Shown here piece after piece: positions 33,984 through 46,546 of a DNA stretch of 64,000 nt. The translations under genes were made by a program, and so were the position numbers. The notes under the pieces were generated by a model, which worked only from the letters and a program-made list of their open reading frames with translations, was not told the origin of the DNA and ran no database searches. The stretch lies in contig NC_077244.1 in NCBI RefSeq assembly GCF_947179165.1, positions 11,472,449 to 11,536,448 on the forward strand, in the 5' to 3' direction. The stretch's first letter is position 1, and every line of letters starts with the position of its first letter. This DNA comes from Solanum dulcamara (lineage: Eukaryota > Streptophyta > Magnoliopsida > Solanales > Solanaceae).

Positions 33984-36900
33984 GTCTCTACTCTTGACTG
34001 TTATGTTTTGATGGATCCAGGTGCCACACTATCTTTTGTGACTCCTTACGTAGCTAGTAAATTCAATAAAATTCCTAAATATCTTTTTAAGCCTTTCAGT
34101 GTAGCTACTCTCATCGGTGATTCTATCTTAGCTAAGAGAGTCTACAGAGATTACACTATGTCAATCCATCACAGGAATACCTTGGCTGACTTAGTTGAGT
34201 TAGACATGGTCGATTTTGATATGATCCTTGGCATGAACTGGCTTTATGTCTGTTATGCCTCTATTGATTGTAGGACTCAGATTGTCAAGTTCAAATTCCC
34301 GAATGAGGATGTCATAGAGTGGAAAGGTAGTCCTATTGTGCCTAAGGGTAAGTTTATTTCCTACCTTAGGGCCAGAAAACTAATCTCAAAAGGGTGTATT
34401 TATCACCTCGTCCGAGTGAAAGATGACAGTATCGAGTCCCCATCCCTTAAGTCAGTCCCGATTGTCAACGAGTTTCCTGAAGTCTTTCCTGAAGATCTGC
34501 CTGGAGTCCCTCCTGATAGGGAGATCGACTTTGGGATCAATGTCCTTCCTGGTACCCATCCTATCTCTATCCTTCCATATAGAATGGCTCCATCTAAGTT
34601 AAAAGAGTTGAAAGAACAGTTGAAGGACTTGTTAGATAAGGGATTCATTAGGCCGAGTGTCTCACCATGGGATGCTCCCATCCTATTCGTATGAAAGAAA
34701 GATGGGTCCCTTAGAATGTGTATTGATTACAGGCAACTAAACAAGGTTACCATAAAGAACAAATACCCTCTCCCCAGAATAGATGATTTATTTGATCAAC
34801 TTCAGGGTGCCACTTGTTTCTCAAAGATAGACCTAAGATTAGGTTACCATCAGTTGAAGGTGAGGGAGTGTGACATCCCAAGCATAGCTTTTCGGACCCG
34901 TTATGGCCATATTGAGTTCTTGGTTATGTCCTTTGGGTTGACCAATTCCCCTGCAGCTTTTATGGATCTCATGAATTGAGTATTTAAGCCATATCTTAAT
35001 ATGTTTGTGATTGTATTCATTGATGATATTTTGGTTTACTCATCTTAGAGTCGTCTTGCAAACTTTGAAAGACCAGGTATTGTATGCAAAGTTCTCCAAA
35101 TATGAATTTTGTCTTGTATCAGTGGCTTTTCTCGGCCATATTATATCTGGAGATGGTATTCAGGTTGATGCTCAGAAGATTGAGGCAGTGAAAAATTGGC
35201 CCAGACCCACATCCCAACAGATATAAGAAGATTCTTGGGTTTGGCTGGCTATTATTGAAGGTTTGTAGAGGGATTCTCATGCATATCATCACTATTGACC
35301 AAGCTGACCCAAAAGAAGGCTAAGTTCCAATAGTCCGATGTTTGTAAGGAGAGTTTCTAGAAATTGAAGACCAAACTGACCACTGCTCCTGTTCTAACTT
35401 TGTCCGATGGAACAGAGGATTTTGTGGTCTATTGTGATACGTCTAGAGTTGGTTTGGGCTATGTGTTGATGTAAAGGGGAAAAGTGATAGCCTATGCTTC
35501 AAGACAGCTTAAGATTCATGAGAGAAATTACCCAACTCATGACCTTGAGCTGGTAACTGTGGTATTTGCTCTTAAAATTTGGTGCCACTACTTGTATGGA
35601 GTGAATGTTGATGTGATCACCGATCATAAGAGTTTGCAATACATCTTTAGCCAGAAAGAACTCAACTTGAGGCAAAGGAGAAGGCTTGAGTTGCTCAAGG
35701 ACTATGATATGAGCATCTTCTACCATCCAGGAAAAGCTAATGTTGTTGCTGATGCTCTTAGTAGGTTATCTATAGGTAGCACTGCCCATATAGATGAGGG
35801 GAGGAAAGAATTGGCTAAAGAGGTGCATAGACTAGCTCGATTGGGAGTTTGTCTTGAAGAGAATAATGAAGGCGGAGTTAATGTTCGGGATGGGTCTGCA
35901 TCCTCACTCGTGGCAGAGGTAAAAGAGAAGCAAGACCAAGATCCCGTCCTTCTCCAATTGAAAGAAGTTGTTCATAAATAAAAGGTCATGGTTTTTACCA
36001 AAGGGGGAGATGGTGTGTTGAGGTACCAAAATAGGTTGTTGTCCCAGATGTTGATGACGTCCGAGAAAGGATTATGGCCGAAGTGCATAGTTCTAAATAC
36101 TCCATTCATCCTGGCTCTACCAAGATGTATCATGACTTGAGGGAAGTTTATTGGTGCAGTGGAATGAAGAGAGATATCGCGAAATTTGTTTCTAAGTGTC
36201 CGAATTGCCAACAGGTTAAAGTTGAGCATCAAAGGCCATGTGGGTTAGCTCAAAACATAGAAATTCTGGAATGAAAGTGGGAGATGATCAATATGGACTT
36301 TATTACAGGTTTGCCGAGGTCCCGAAAATAACATGATTCTATTTGGGTAATTGTGGATAGGATGACGAAATCAGCTCACTTCTTAGCAGTTAAGACTACT
36401 GACACCGCAGAAGATTATGCAAAATTATACATACAGGAGATCGTCAGGTTGCATGGGGTCCCCTTGTCTATCATCTCAGACAGAGGAGCTTAATTCACTT
36501 CTCAATTTTTGATATCCTTTCAGAAGGGACTGGGTTCAAAGGTGAATCTTAGTATGGCCTTTCATCCCAGACAGATGGCCAAGCGGAGCACACTATCCAG
36601 ACATTGGAGGATATGTTGAGGGCATGAATACTTGACTTCAAAGGAAATTAGGATGATCACTTACCTCTCATAGAGTTTGCATACAATAATAGTTATCATG
36701 CAAGTATTCAAATGGCTCCCTATGAAGCTTTTTATGGCAGGAGGTGCAGATCACCAATTGGGTGGTTTGAGGTTGGTGAAGTTGAGTTGATTGGCCTGAT
36801 TTTGTTCACCAAGCGATGGAAAAGGTGAGAGTTATTCAAGATAGGCTAAAGACAGCCCAAAGCCGTCAAAAATCTTACACCGATATGAGGAGGAGAGACT

Positions 36901-37393
36901 TAGAGTTTGAGGTGGATGATTGGGTGTACTTGAAAGTATCACCCATGAAGGGTGTTATTAGGTTTGGAAGGAGGAGAAAGCTTAGTTCTCGATACATTGG
37001 TCCTTACCAGGTTGTAAAGAGGATTGAGAGTGTCGCTTATGAGTTAGAGTTACCCTCAGAGCTAGCCGCTATCCATCCGGTATTTCACGTTTCGATGTTG
37101 AAGAAGTGCTTGGGCGATCCCTCATTGGTAGTCCCCATTGATAGTATTGGAGTTAGGGATAGCTTGTCATATGAAGAGGTTCTGGTCCAAATCCTTGATC
37201 GCCAGGTTCACAAATTGAGAAACAAGGAGATTGCCTCAGTCAAAGTCTTGTGGAGAAATCAATTTGTCGAGGAAGCCACATGGGAAGCGGAGGAAGATAT
37301 AAAAGCTAAATATCCACATCTATTTGTGCCCATCGATGAGAATGTTAAAGGTAATGTTCATTTTCTTAATTTAAAATTCGTATGTGCATTTTG
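33984..37393 (+). pseudogene. E4 pol, broken
   Basis: Protease active site MDPGAT at 34011-34025 (Ser to Pro). RT about 34560-35200; FIDD at 35016-35027 is intact, followed by a ~30-bp deletion near 35040. RNase H about 35400-35770, integrase about 36070-36750 with CPNC near 36200 and catalytic Asp at 36356 and 36479, chromodomain-like tail near 37235-37320. Stops include TGA 34692, TGA 34977, TAA near 35224, TAA 35979 and TGA 36272, plus frameshifts. At the DQLQG codon where E2, E3 and E5A have TAG, E4 keeps CAG. Confidence 0.9.
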
Positions 37394-37508
37394 AGTTCGG
37401 ATAGTAAATTATTTTGAGAAGTTGATTGGTTGAATGACTGAATTCTGATTGTGATTTGTACCTCGAGTCCACCCTTGGTTTACTCATCATTTGAGGACGA
37501 ATGATCCC

Positions 37509-37521
37509 AAGGGGGAGATAA
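37509..37521 (+). other. E4 polypurine tract
   Basis: AAGGGGGAGATAA immediately before the 3' LTR. Confidence 0.85.
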
Positions 37522-39881
37522 TGTAACACCCCCAAGATTTTTCACTAAGATTCTGACCATTCTTCATGTACGTATAGGATCGTACTAGACGATTGTAAAG
37601 TGCATGAATGAGTTAGGATCAATTTCTAAGAAATTGGAGAGTGTCGGATGTAATTTAAGGTCATAAGGGATCCCTAAAACCAAGCCAAGTCCAAAGAACT
37701 CGTCTTGGCTATGTTTCCGAATGAGTTTGTATAAGGGTCGACTTCCAACGACCTTTTGAATATAATGAACTGGGTGGCCCATGACCTATTACATTAAAGG
37801 AATTTGAGTCTTCTTTCCAATGCCCAAGATTGCATTTTTTGGAGTTTGAATTCAAAAGTTATGACTATCTTACGACGGACTAGTGCTGTAGGAATTTCAG
37901 GCCTGGACCATAACTAAGGAAAACCTGGGTTTGGCGCCGATATAGCACCAGGAACAAGAATCAGTAGTTTGGTCCTTGGCGCGACGCGCCACTATTAGAT
38001 GTGCAGGGTTTTAAAGCCCATTTTCTAGAACCCAGAAAATTTAGGCTTGGCACTACAAGGGCGCGACGCGCCACTATAGCGCCAGGAACAAGCCTCAGTA
38101 GTTTGGTCCTTGGCACGATGCGCCACTATTAGATGTACAGGGTTTTAAGCCTATATTTGACTTGGCGCTGCAGTGGTGCGGTGCACCACTATAGCGCCAG
38201 GAGGGTTTTAGCCCATTTTTCCAGATTTTTGAGGAAGGGCAAATTCGACATTTTCCTTAATTATATATATACTAATTTGGTCACATTTTGGACCATTTTT
38301 TTCAGTCCATTGCCTCTCCCAAAAATCCCTAATCCTCATCCTCTCTTCTTCCTTAATCCATCTCCAACAAGGATTGTCTTCAAGAATTTCTAAGATTCAA
38401 GCTTTCCATTGAAGACCTAACATCAAGGTTCCTTCAAAGTCTTCACCAAGGTATGTAAGGCTACTCAAAGCATGGGTTGAGTCCACCCATGTGCCCTACG
38501 CTTTCTTTGAGTTTAAATGTTCATAAGAATGGAGTTCCTTAATAGGCTTATGTCCAAATGAGTCTTTTTATCTATTAACTTAATTGTTGTTATGTTGATG
38601 TTGTTGAGTCAAGAAATTGCTAAATTCTTCATGTTAGTATGAGTTGTTAAACATACTTTGTTGATTTTCTTGAATATGTTGATTATTTTAAATATGTTAA
38701 CTTTCTTAAATATGTTGTTTTTCTTAAATTATCTAATTAGAACCTTGGAGTCATGATGAGTCCCGAAAAGATTTACTAAATGAATAGAGGAATGATTGGA
38801 TAAGATTGTATGATGTTATAAATGCATATTTAAACTATTCTTGAAAGATACAATTGAGATTGATCAGATAGTATGATTGGAAGAGGTTCGATTGTGATAA
38901 AATTGATGATTTGACAAGGTTCCAAATGAGACTTATCGATATGATTTGATTGAGTTGATTGGATAGAGTTTTATAAGCATTGAGTCTTGGGAGGAGTATC
39001 GAGCACTGAATTGGGTAAGAGTAAGTAATAACTCGAATCCAATAACTACGTCGCCAAATGTAGGAGGGGATTGAACCGTTAAAGTCGGATGCTTCCCAAA
39101 TTATTTTCCTGACATGAGAGGACTTGGTTGGATATGGATCCATGATTGGTTTATTCGTTCATACCCTGGCAAGGTATGAACGGACGTGGCAACAATGTCG
39201 GCTTGTTATACTATCACTGGCTCATAAGTGATGGTTGTTAAATAAGAGAAACTCCCATATAGGTCTTGATAGTACTCTAAGTCAGATTGGGTTGAATTAT
39301 ATGTGATTGGTCCCGTCTAAACCATATTCTTGTTTAGACTTAAGACACTTGATCGAGTTGTTCTTTCTCTTGAGTTGAGATTTTGAGTTGATTTGATTCT
39401 TCCTTGATATTTGTTTCATTCGGACATTTCGCCTGCATCGTCTTATGATGCAGAGACAGGTACTATAGATCATCAACCGACGCACCATTGAAGATCTTTT
39501 CACTTCCATCTAGTTGGTGAGTCCTCCCAGTTTCCGAAGGATACCGAGATTATCTATATAGCTTTGTTTTATTTCCTTTATTTTGATTCTTGGTAGCCAT
39601 GGAATTGTCATTGGCACCTCCTGGATTGTTGATAGAGGCTTCATAGACTAGAGTGTGGAAGTGTTAAATTATTCATTTTGACTAGTTTTATTTTAGCTAG
39701 TTATTGATAGGGTATTTGTTTGGCCTTTGGCCCTAAATTATGAATAGTATCCTTATGATTGAGTCTTTCACTGATAGAATATGAATGAATGAAAATGTGA
39801 CTGGAACAGGTGGTTCGCTTGAAGGCCAGAAATGGTTTTCGAGTGCCGGCCATGTCTAAGGTACCCTTCCGAGACGTGATA
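37522..39881 (+). repeat. E4 3' LTR
   Basis: 2360 bp, starting TGTAACACCC. It contains a GC-rich tandem repeat (37900-38215) absent from the E3 LTR and the conserved hairpin (39433-39453). No gene seen. Confidence 0.88.
37900..38215 (+). repeat. GC-rich ~134-bp tandem repeat with GGCGCGACGCGCC palindromes
   Basis: CAGTAGTTTGGTCCTTGGC occurs at 37962 and 38096 (period 134). Each unit carries a near-palindrome GGCGCGACGCGCC (decayed to GGCACGATGCGCC in unit 2) and the phrase CACTATAGCGCCAGGA. About two and a half units. Very CpG-rich compared with its AT-rich surroundings. Confidence 0.8.
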
Positions 39882-41793
39882 GATTTCCTATGCTTCGAGA
39901 TAGTTGAAGGCCCATGAGAAAAACTATCCTACTCATAATTTGGAGTTAGAGGCTTTGGTATTCTTGCTTAAGTTGTGGCGCCGTTACCTATACGCTGTGC
40001 ATTATGAGGTCTTCACCAATCATAAGAGTCTTCAGTATATATTCAGTCAAAGGGATCTCAACTTAAGGCAACGTAGATGTCTTGAGTTTCTGAAGGACTA
40101 CGACATGACTATCTTGTATTACCCAGGAAAAGACAATGTGGTGGCGGATGCCTTGAGTAGGAAGTCCTCTAGTATGGGGAGTCTTTCCGGAATCCAAGTT
40201 GAGGAGCGACCATTGGCTAGAGATGCTCAGAGGCTGGCTAATAGCGTTGTCCGGTTGCAGATTTCAGAGGATGGTGGTATTGTTGCCATTGTAGAGGCAC
40301 GTTCTTCCTTATTTGAGCAGATTCGGGAAAGAAAGTTTGAGGATGAGAAGTTATGTATCATTTGAGATAAGGTATTAAGAGGTGAAGCTAAGGAGGCAGT
40401 ACTTGACTCAGAAGGTGTATTGAGAATTGGCGGTAGAATTTGTGTGCCTAAGGTGGGTGACCTGACTAGACTTATTTTGGAAGAGGCTCATTGTTGAAGG
40501 TATTTTATCCATTCGGAAGCAGCCAAGATGTATCATGATCTGAGCCAATACTATTGGTGGTGTGGATGAAGAAGGACATCGCAGAGTTTGTGTCCAAGTA
40601 TTTGACTTGCCAGCAGGTAAAATGTGAACACCAGCGGCTTAGGGGTGTGAGTTAAAGGATGTCGATTCCCACTTGGAAGTGGGAAATGATCACCATGGAC
40701 TTCGTTGTGGGTTTACCTCCCACTGTGGGTGGTTATGATTCTATATAGGTGGATGTTGATAGACTGACAAAGTCCGCCCATTTTATTCCAGTTAAGGTGA
40801 GGTACACAACGGATAAGCTAGCCCAATTATATATTAGTCAGATTATTTGGCTTTATGGTGTCCCAGTATCTATTATTTTATATCGGGGTTCGATATTTAC
40901 TTCACACTTTTGGCAGGCATTACAGTATGGTTTAGGCACTAGACTTGATATAAGTACAGCTTTTCACCCACAGACCAATGGTCAGTCTGAGCGGACGATT
41001 CAGGTATTGGAATATATGCTCCAAGCTTTTGTTATTGATTTTGGTTCTACATGGGATCAACACTCGCCCCTAGCGGAGTTTGCATACAAAAACAATTATC
41101 ACTCCAGTATTCAGATGGCTCCATTTGAGGCTTTGTATGGTAGGCGGTGTCGATCTCCTATTGGCTGGTTTGACTTAGCTGAGATGGACTCCTTAGACAC
41201 AGACTTGCTTAGAGATGCTATGGAGCAGGTTCATAGGATTCAGGGTAGACTCTTGACAGCCCAGAGTATGCAAAAGAGTTATGCAGACCGGAGAGTTAGA
41301 CCATTGAAGTTCATGGTGGGTGATCATGTTTGGCTTCGAGTGTCGATAATGAAGGGCGTGATGCGGTTCGGGAGAAAGGGCAAGCTCAGTCCTTGATTAA
41401 TTGGGCCATTTGAGATTTTGGCGCGAGTTGGAGAGGTGGCTTATAAATTGGCCCTACCACCTAGCTTATCGGCTGTACATAACGTGTTTCATGTTTCCAT
41501 GCTCCGAAAGTATGTTCCGAATGAGTCCCATATATTATCACTTGATTCAGTAGAGTTGGGTCCAGACTTGACATTTGAGGAGGAGCCTATAGTCATTCTA
41601 GATAGGCAGGTTCATAAGCTTAGAAACAAGGAGATATCTTCAGTGAAGGTACAATGGAAGCATCTTTTAGTCGGAGAGGCAACTTGGGAAATAGAGGTTG
41701 ATATGCGTGCTAAATACCCCCAGCGTTTTGAAGCTTCAGGTACTTTAATTTACTTTATGTTTGAGGAGGAACATGATTTTTAGTGGTGGATAA
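39882..41793 (+). pseudogene. E5B: L4 gypsy pol (RNase H, integrase, chromodomain), broken
   Basis: Near-identical to 28490-29579 but with the integrase region that E5A lost. RNase H continues to about 40180 (DALSRK). The integrase zinc-binding region is near 40480-40620 and the catalytic core 40680-41000, with its first Asp inside VDVDRLTKS near 40750. The second Asp position reads LYRGS instead of SDRGS near 40880. The open part 40749-41396 ends at TGA, and a further frame to 41783 holds the chromodomain-like tail. The 5' half of the element is missing because of E4 and a deletion. Confidence 0.88.
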
Positions 41794-42638
41794 TGTAATG
41801 ACCACTAGGTCATTTCGATAATGAATTCTCCTCTTTTTATAAAAGACACTTCCTGTAAATCTTTAATGGTTTATTTGGACTATTCGATAACTACGGTTAT
41901 CTAGTTGAGGGGTAACTTTAGATAACTAATTTAATTGGTGGGATAAAATGATAATGTTGTTAATATATTATACCACTTGTCCCATATTTATTAAAATAAA
42001 TAGTAGAGTTTTTCACTTTTAGTACATAATTAATTAGAAGAGAAAAGTTAAAGAGATTAAGCAAGAATCTTACCTGCGCGGCTCGAACGACGGAAGAGAA
42101 ACACTACAAACAAAGAGAGAACAATCAGGTAAGATTATAGTTAGGTTCATATTAGTATTCTATTATTATAATATTGAATAGTGAATAGTGCCACCGTCGA
42201 GACAATTGGTTGGTGCCACTGGTTTCGATCAGTGGCTTTAACTTTAGTTATTTTTATTTCGTTATCAAAAAATAAATTAAGTTTTTATATATTGAGATAG
42301 ATAATTAAATATTAGGTGTGTTGTATTATATGACATCATTAGATTTATGTTATTTGGAGGAATTGAGACATAACCCTAGACTTGATATTTAGGATTTGAT
42401 TATAGATTTGGATAAGTTTTTGGGTCTAGGCTAGACATATAGTGATATGAATGTGGCTAATTTAGAAATCTTATGGTAATTATTCATCTGATTAGATTAC
42501 ATTGATTTGGAAACCCAGCGAAAGGGAAAGGCTCAGGTCTCGGAGTAATTGCTTGATTATTTGAGGCAAGTGAATTTCTAAACCTTAGTTTAAGCTTGTA
42601 GATGCTTGTATTTCCATGTTATGTGTAATGGAGAGTAA
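41794..42638 (+). repeat. E5B 3' LTR, first ~845 bp only
   Basis: Same start and same fusion to viral leader as 29580-30425. Confidence 0.88.
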
Positions 42639-43773
42639 TATCTTAACTTAAATAAAAATTCAAGGGTCCAACATGCTTCCATACCTTATCCCATTTTGAC
42701 CAACATTACTCCGGATATTCGTCGAGACTTTTATTGGACATCTCAGTCCCAACCTGTTTCCAGATAACTTCTCTAATGCTCTTTCAACGTAACTCAACAC
42801 AGCCTAGATTCATTTTCTACTTTTAAGCATACGAGAGATGACTTTTTCTTTTTATAAAAGAAAAGAGATTATAACAGAAATAATAAAATTTGTTCAAGAA
42901 AGTAACTCACAAACTTTTTAGCTTTTATTCATATCTGGTAGTGGGGATATTTTACAAAAAGAGTAGAGAGAGCTCGCTCAAAAGTTGATGCTTGATTGGT
43001 TCCCTCTTCGTTTACAAACTATCTCCTTTTATAGACGAAGGAGAAAGACTTCAAACTACAGACTTCAAAAATATAAAATAACTTCACAATGACCTCTTTA
43101 CATAATTAAAAGAAGAAAAAACTAGTAGGACCTTACAAAATGACTTTTCTTTTCTTTTCTATCTCTTACGTCTTTTTCTAGCTTCTTAAATATTATTATA
43201 AAATGACAAAAGGTTAGCTATCAGTCGCTATCGGTTAGATATCTATCGCTATCATCTCTTTTGTCTTATCTTCTATCTTTGACTTGTTGCTTTTCTTTTT
43301 GCATACGTATATTCTTGCCTTATCTTTTCATCTTCTTCTTCCATTTCTCAAAGTAAACAAAATAGTAGGACCACCTATCACTATTTACAAAATGACAAAA
43401 GAGTCTCTATTATACCAAATGCATCCTTATCTTCTTTGCATCCTTCTATCGTCCATCTGTCATTTTTTAATCGGAAGAAGTTGACATAGCATCTTCGATT
43501 ATCTTCTCTTTTTTGGAAAGTAAAATTCGAACGTGCCTTTCTCGTGCTTCCGCACTTCACATAATCTTTGCTGATCCTAGGGGATAGATTTGATGATACC
43601 TTTGTTAATTAATTCTATCTTTGTTTGCATGTATTTTTTGCTGATGGAGGAGTATTTTTAGCTGGGGCTATTAGGATTGAGGAATGTATTTTCGTTCCTC
43701 CATATGTCCTAAATTCCTTTTTGAAGCTGTGCGTCATATTTTGTAGCACGATTCTTAATCCAATTACTCTTCA
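42639..43773 (-). promoter_or_regulatory. V2B downstream leader and intergenic region
   Basis: Noncoding. It contains the minus-strand TATA-like TATAAAAA (reverse of 42849-42856) and AT-rich sequence up to the stop of the post-pol ORF. The forward open frame at 43284-43484 is a low-complexity Leu/Phe-rich translation and not a gene. Confidence 0.6.
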
Positions 43774-44540
43774 TTAGTGGACATCTTTTTCCGAGAACCA
43801 TTGAAATATCTTTCCTAGAAAATTATTTGGAATATTGAAGTCATCAGTCTTACCTATCAACATAAAATGGTGGGCAGGATATCTTTCTTCTTTGTAAAAA
43901 TCTGGTCTGGCAAAAAGAAACTTGAAGACCAAAATATCTTTGACTGTAATCATTGGATTATTTAGATAACAATCTTTAACTCCGTCTTGTACCCATGACG
44001 GTAGTCGACTAATTTTTGCAAAAATGTTGAGAAGTAAGATGAATGGAATTTATTGCTCTAAAATCATACCAATATCTAATTTCTTGAGGATATGTATCTT
44101 GTAAATAATTAATTCGAGGATATATTCCCGAGCAATAAATATATCTATTTGGGAGAGTTTTGAGAGAAAATAAATCTCTCATAATTTGTTCTTGATCCCC
44201 TGTTGGGGTGATTAACTTATCAAATTTGTCTTTCATAGATCTCAAGGTAATGCCCCTTTGAGGTATTTGGGATCTGAAAGATAGTTTTTCATGTTTATCT
44301 TGTATCTCCGTAGTTGACGAAGTGTTATCATCTTTTAGAATTTTTATCAGGCTATTGATAATATCATATGAATCACTGCATTGTCCAATTTTGGATGTTA
44401 TCTGGGCACATATGTTGATTAATTTATCAGCAATCTGTTGTTCACAATTGAAATTAGCAATTTCGATAATATCTTAAACTGTCATTTGAATATCTTTGAA
44501 TCATTTATCAATATCTTAAAGATGGTCTTTAATTCTTTTC
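43774..44540 (-). pseudogene. V2B post-pol ORF (transactivator position), broken
   Basis: Same gene as 31586-32330. The open part is 44009-44245 (MRSMKDKFDK). The conserved C-terminal part resumes in another frame and ends at TAA 43774-43776. Unknown protein; the role as viral transactivator is inferred from gene order only. Confidence 0.5.
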
Positions 44541-44639
44541 ATCTCTGGTGAGAAAATCTGCTGCAATATTTTTGTTAGTTCGAACAATTTTGATATCGAA
44601 GGAATATTCGGATAATAAAATTTAAATACTCGGAAAAAA

Positions 44640-46040
44640 ACATTTGTCATCTAATAAATCATTTATATTCTGGTTTTGATGGAAGATTATTATGAACAAA
44701 AGACTTTACTTGCGTATTATCAGTTCTAAGAGTAAATCGTTTTGGTAGTAAGAAGTTATATAATTTTTAACAACTTTTACTAAGGCTAACAATTCTTTTT
44801 CATTAATATGATGTCTAGTTTGTGTATCTGAAAAAGTTTCGAAACAATATATACATAAACTTTCTCCTATCTTATTTTTATTAAGATCACAATCTATCTT
44901 TTTTAATAACTCCGCTCCAGCACTATTCTGAAGCATCTGTTTCTAAAATTAAATCATCACTATCTTTTCGTAATTGTAATTTTTGTAAATTTTTACAAAT
45001 AAATTTAATATCTTTTACCTTTTTTATTAAGACTTCATTAAATTCAAAGTTCTTATCCTTTTTAATAATTCCTGAAATGGTTTTCTTAATTCATCCAAAT
45101 TCTGAATATAATCCAATGCATAATTAAGAATTCCTAAAAAGCTTTGTACTTGCTTTTTATCGACTAATTTATCTGGAAAAATGGATATCTTTTCAATGAT
45201 ATGGCTTTGTAATTTTATACCATTTCTGTCGATTATCATTTCTAAAAATTCTATCTCATTTTAATAGGCTTGCTTTCTTTTTAGAAAGTGCTAATCCATT
45301 TTGTAAGCATAAGTTAGTAAACTTGTTTAGGTGTGTCAAGTGTTCTTTGAGACTATTAGATAAAACTAAAATATCATCGACGTAGATAAATATATAATCA
45401 TAATCTTTAAAGATATTATCCATTTTTCATTGGAATATTTGTGGGGCATTTTTTAATCTAAATGGCATGACTAACCATTCATACTGTCTTTGAGGGTAGA
45501 AAATATAGTATAATGAATACTATCTTTATTCATTTTTATTTTTCAAAATCCGCTCTTGAAATCAAACTTAAAAAATATCTTTTTGTTAGTAGTTCTATTA
45601 ATTAGACTTTCTTTATGTGGTAGGAAATATCCATCAAATATAGTATTATCATTTAAATTTTATAATTAATAATCATCCTTAATTTATTTTGTACTATCTC
45701 TGCATGGTTTCTAACCATAAAGGCCGGTAAACTATGAGGGGAGTTATTAGGTCTATTATTCTAAGACTTAATAATTTTTTAATCTATTTTTGAAATTCTT
45801 TTTGGTCTTCCGAACTGTATCTCATTGGTTTAATCTAATAACTTTATCTTTATCTTTCATTTCTAGCTTGGTTTCTATCTTATTTTTATCCCAAAATTCT
45901 AAGGGGTTTTCGAAAAAATATTGTTCTATTTTTTGTTTGATCATATCCAAGCTTTCTTCTAATTTATTGTAGTTTATCTGATATTCTAGCACGGGATATT
46001 ATTGATTTATTTTCTAAGGGTTGTCCCACTCAGTATCATA
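44640..46040 (-). pseudogene. V2B reverse transcriptase and RNase H, broken
   Basis: These copy the viral pregenomic RNA into DNA. The RT catalytic motif YVDD is intact at 45373-45384 (minus strand). Part of RT is open at 45027-45239 with the FLGILNYA block that ends caulimovirid RT. RNase H is open at 44706-44936 with INEKELLALVK. Several frameshifts and stops separate the pieces, including a poorly aligned stretch at 45500-45900. Confidence 0.82.
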
Positions 46041-46546
46041 TTATAGCAAGGGAGTGCTTTTTGGAAAAAATGATTTATTTTGGTATCCTATATCACCACG
46101 CTGGGTTGTGCGGGGTTTAAATTGAATAGATAATATTTTAAAATAAGCAGTTTTAGAGAGTTTTACAACAATCGTATGTTGACAAGGAGTCTTAAATTTT
46201 ATTTGAAATAGGACTCTGTTGTATAGTACACTATGAAACATTTCTAAAAAGTTATCTCCTAACAGTACATCTTGGCCGGTATTATAAAAATAAAATGGGG
46301 GACATTTTATAAAAAAATATCCTAATAGTATAATCGGTTTAGCAATGCCTCTAGACATTGTTATAATATTATTTGATATATCTCTTCCACTGGTAATGGA
46401 TAACTCTTGATGATATTCTTTGAAAATATTTCTGGTCTACAACAATATTTTTCCGATCCATTGTCTATATAGACAGCAAAATATTTTGCTTTATAATCTT
46501 TATACGTTATTCCTATAGGAATATATATACTATATTGACTTGTCAT
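46041..46546 (-). pseudogene. V2B pol N-terminus: protease-2 domain
   Basis: Pol starts at ATG 46546 (minus), overlapping the previous stop by ATGA. The open parts are 46361-46546 and 46041-46358. The active-site region reads YIDNGS (Asp codon at 46463-46465, Asn where Thr or Ser is expected). The second retropepsin motif, VLLGDNFLE, is near 46250, matching the LLGNNF-type motif of caulimovirid proteases. One stop and frame change separate the two parts. Confidence 0.75.

Larger units (their letters stand above)
32988..39881 (+). mobile_element. E4: L3-family Ty3/gypsy element lacking its 5' LTR
   Basis: Starts abruptly within gag (FTGSKVDEDP, near 32998) fused to V2A, runs through pol and a polypurine tract (37509-37520) to a 3' LTR at 37522-39881 ending GACGTGATA (TGACA with C-to-T). 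It is inserted in the RNase H region of E5B, whose sequence resumes at 39882. The 5' LTR, primer site and gag start have been deleted. Confidence 0.88.
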
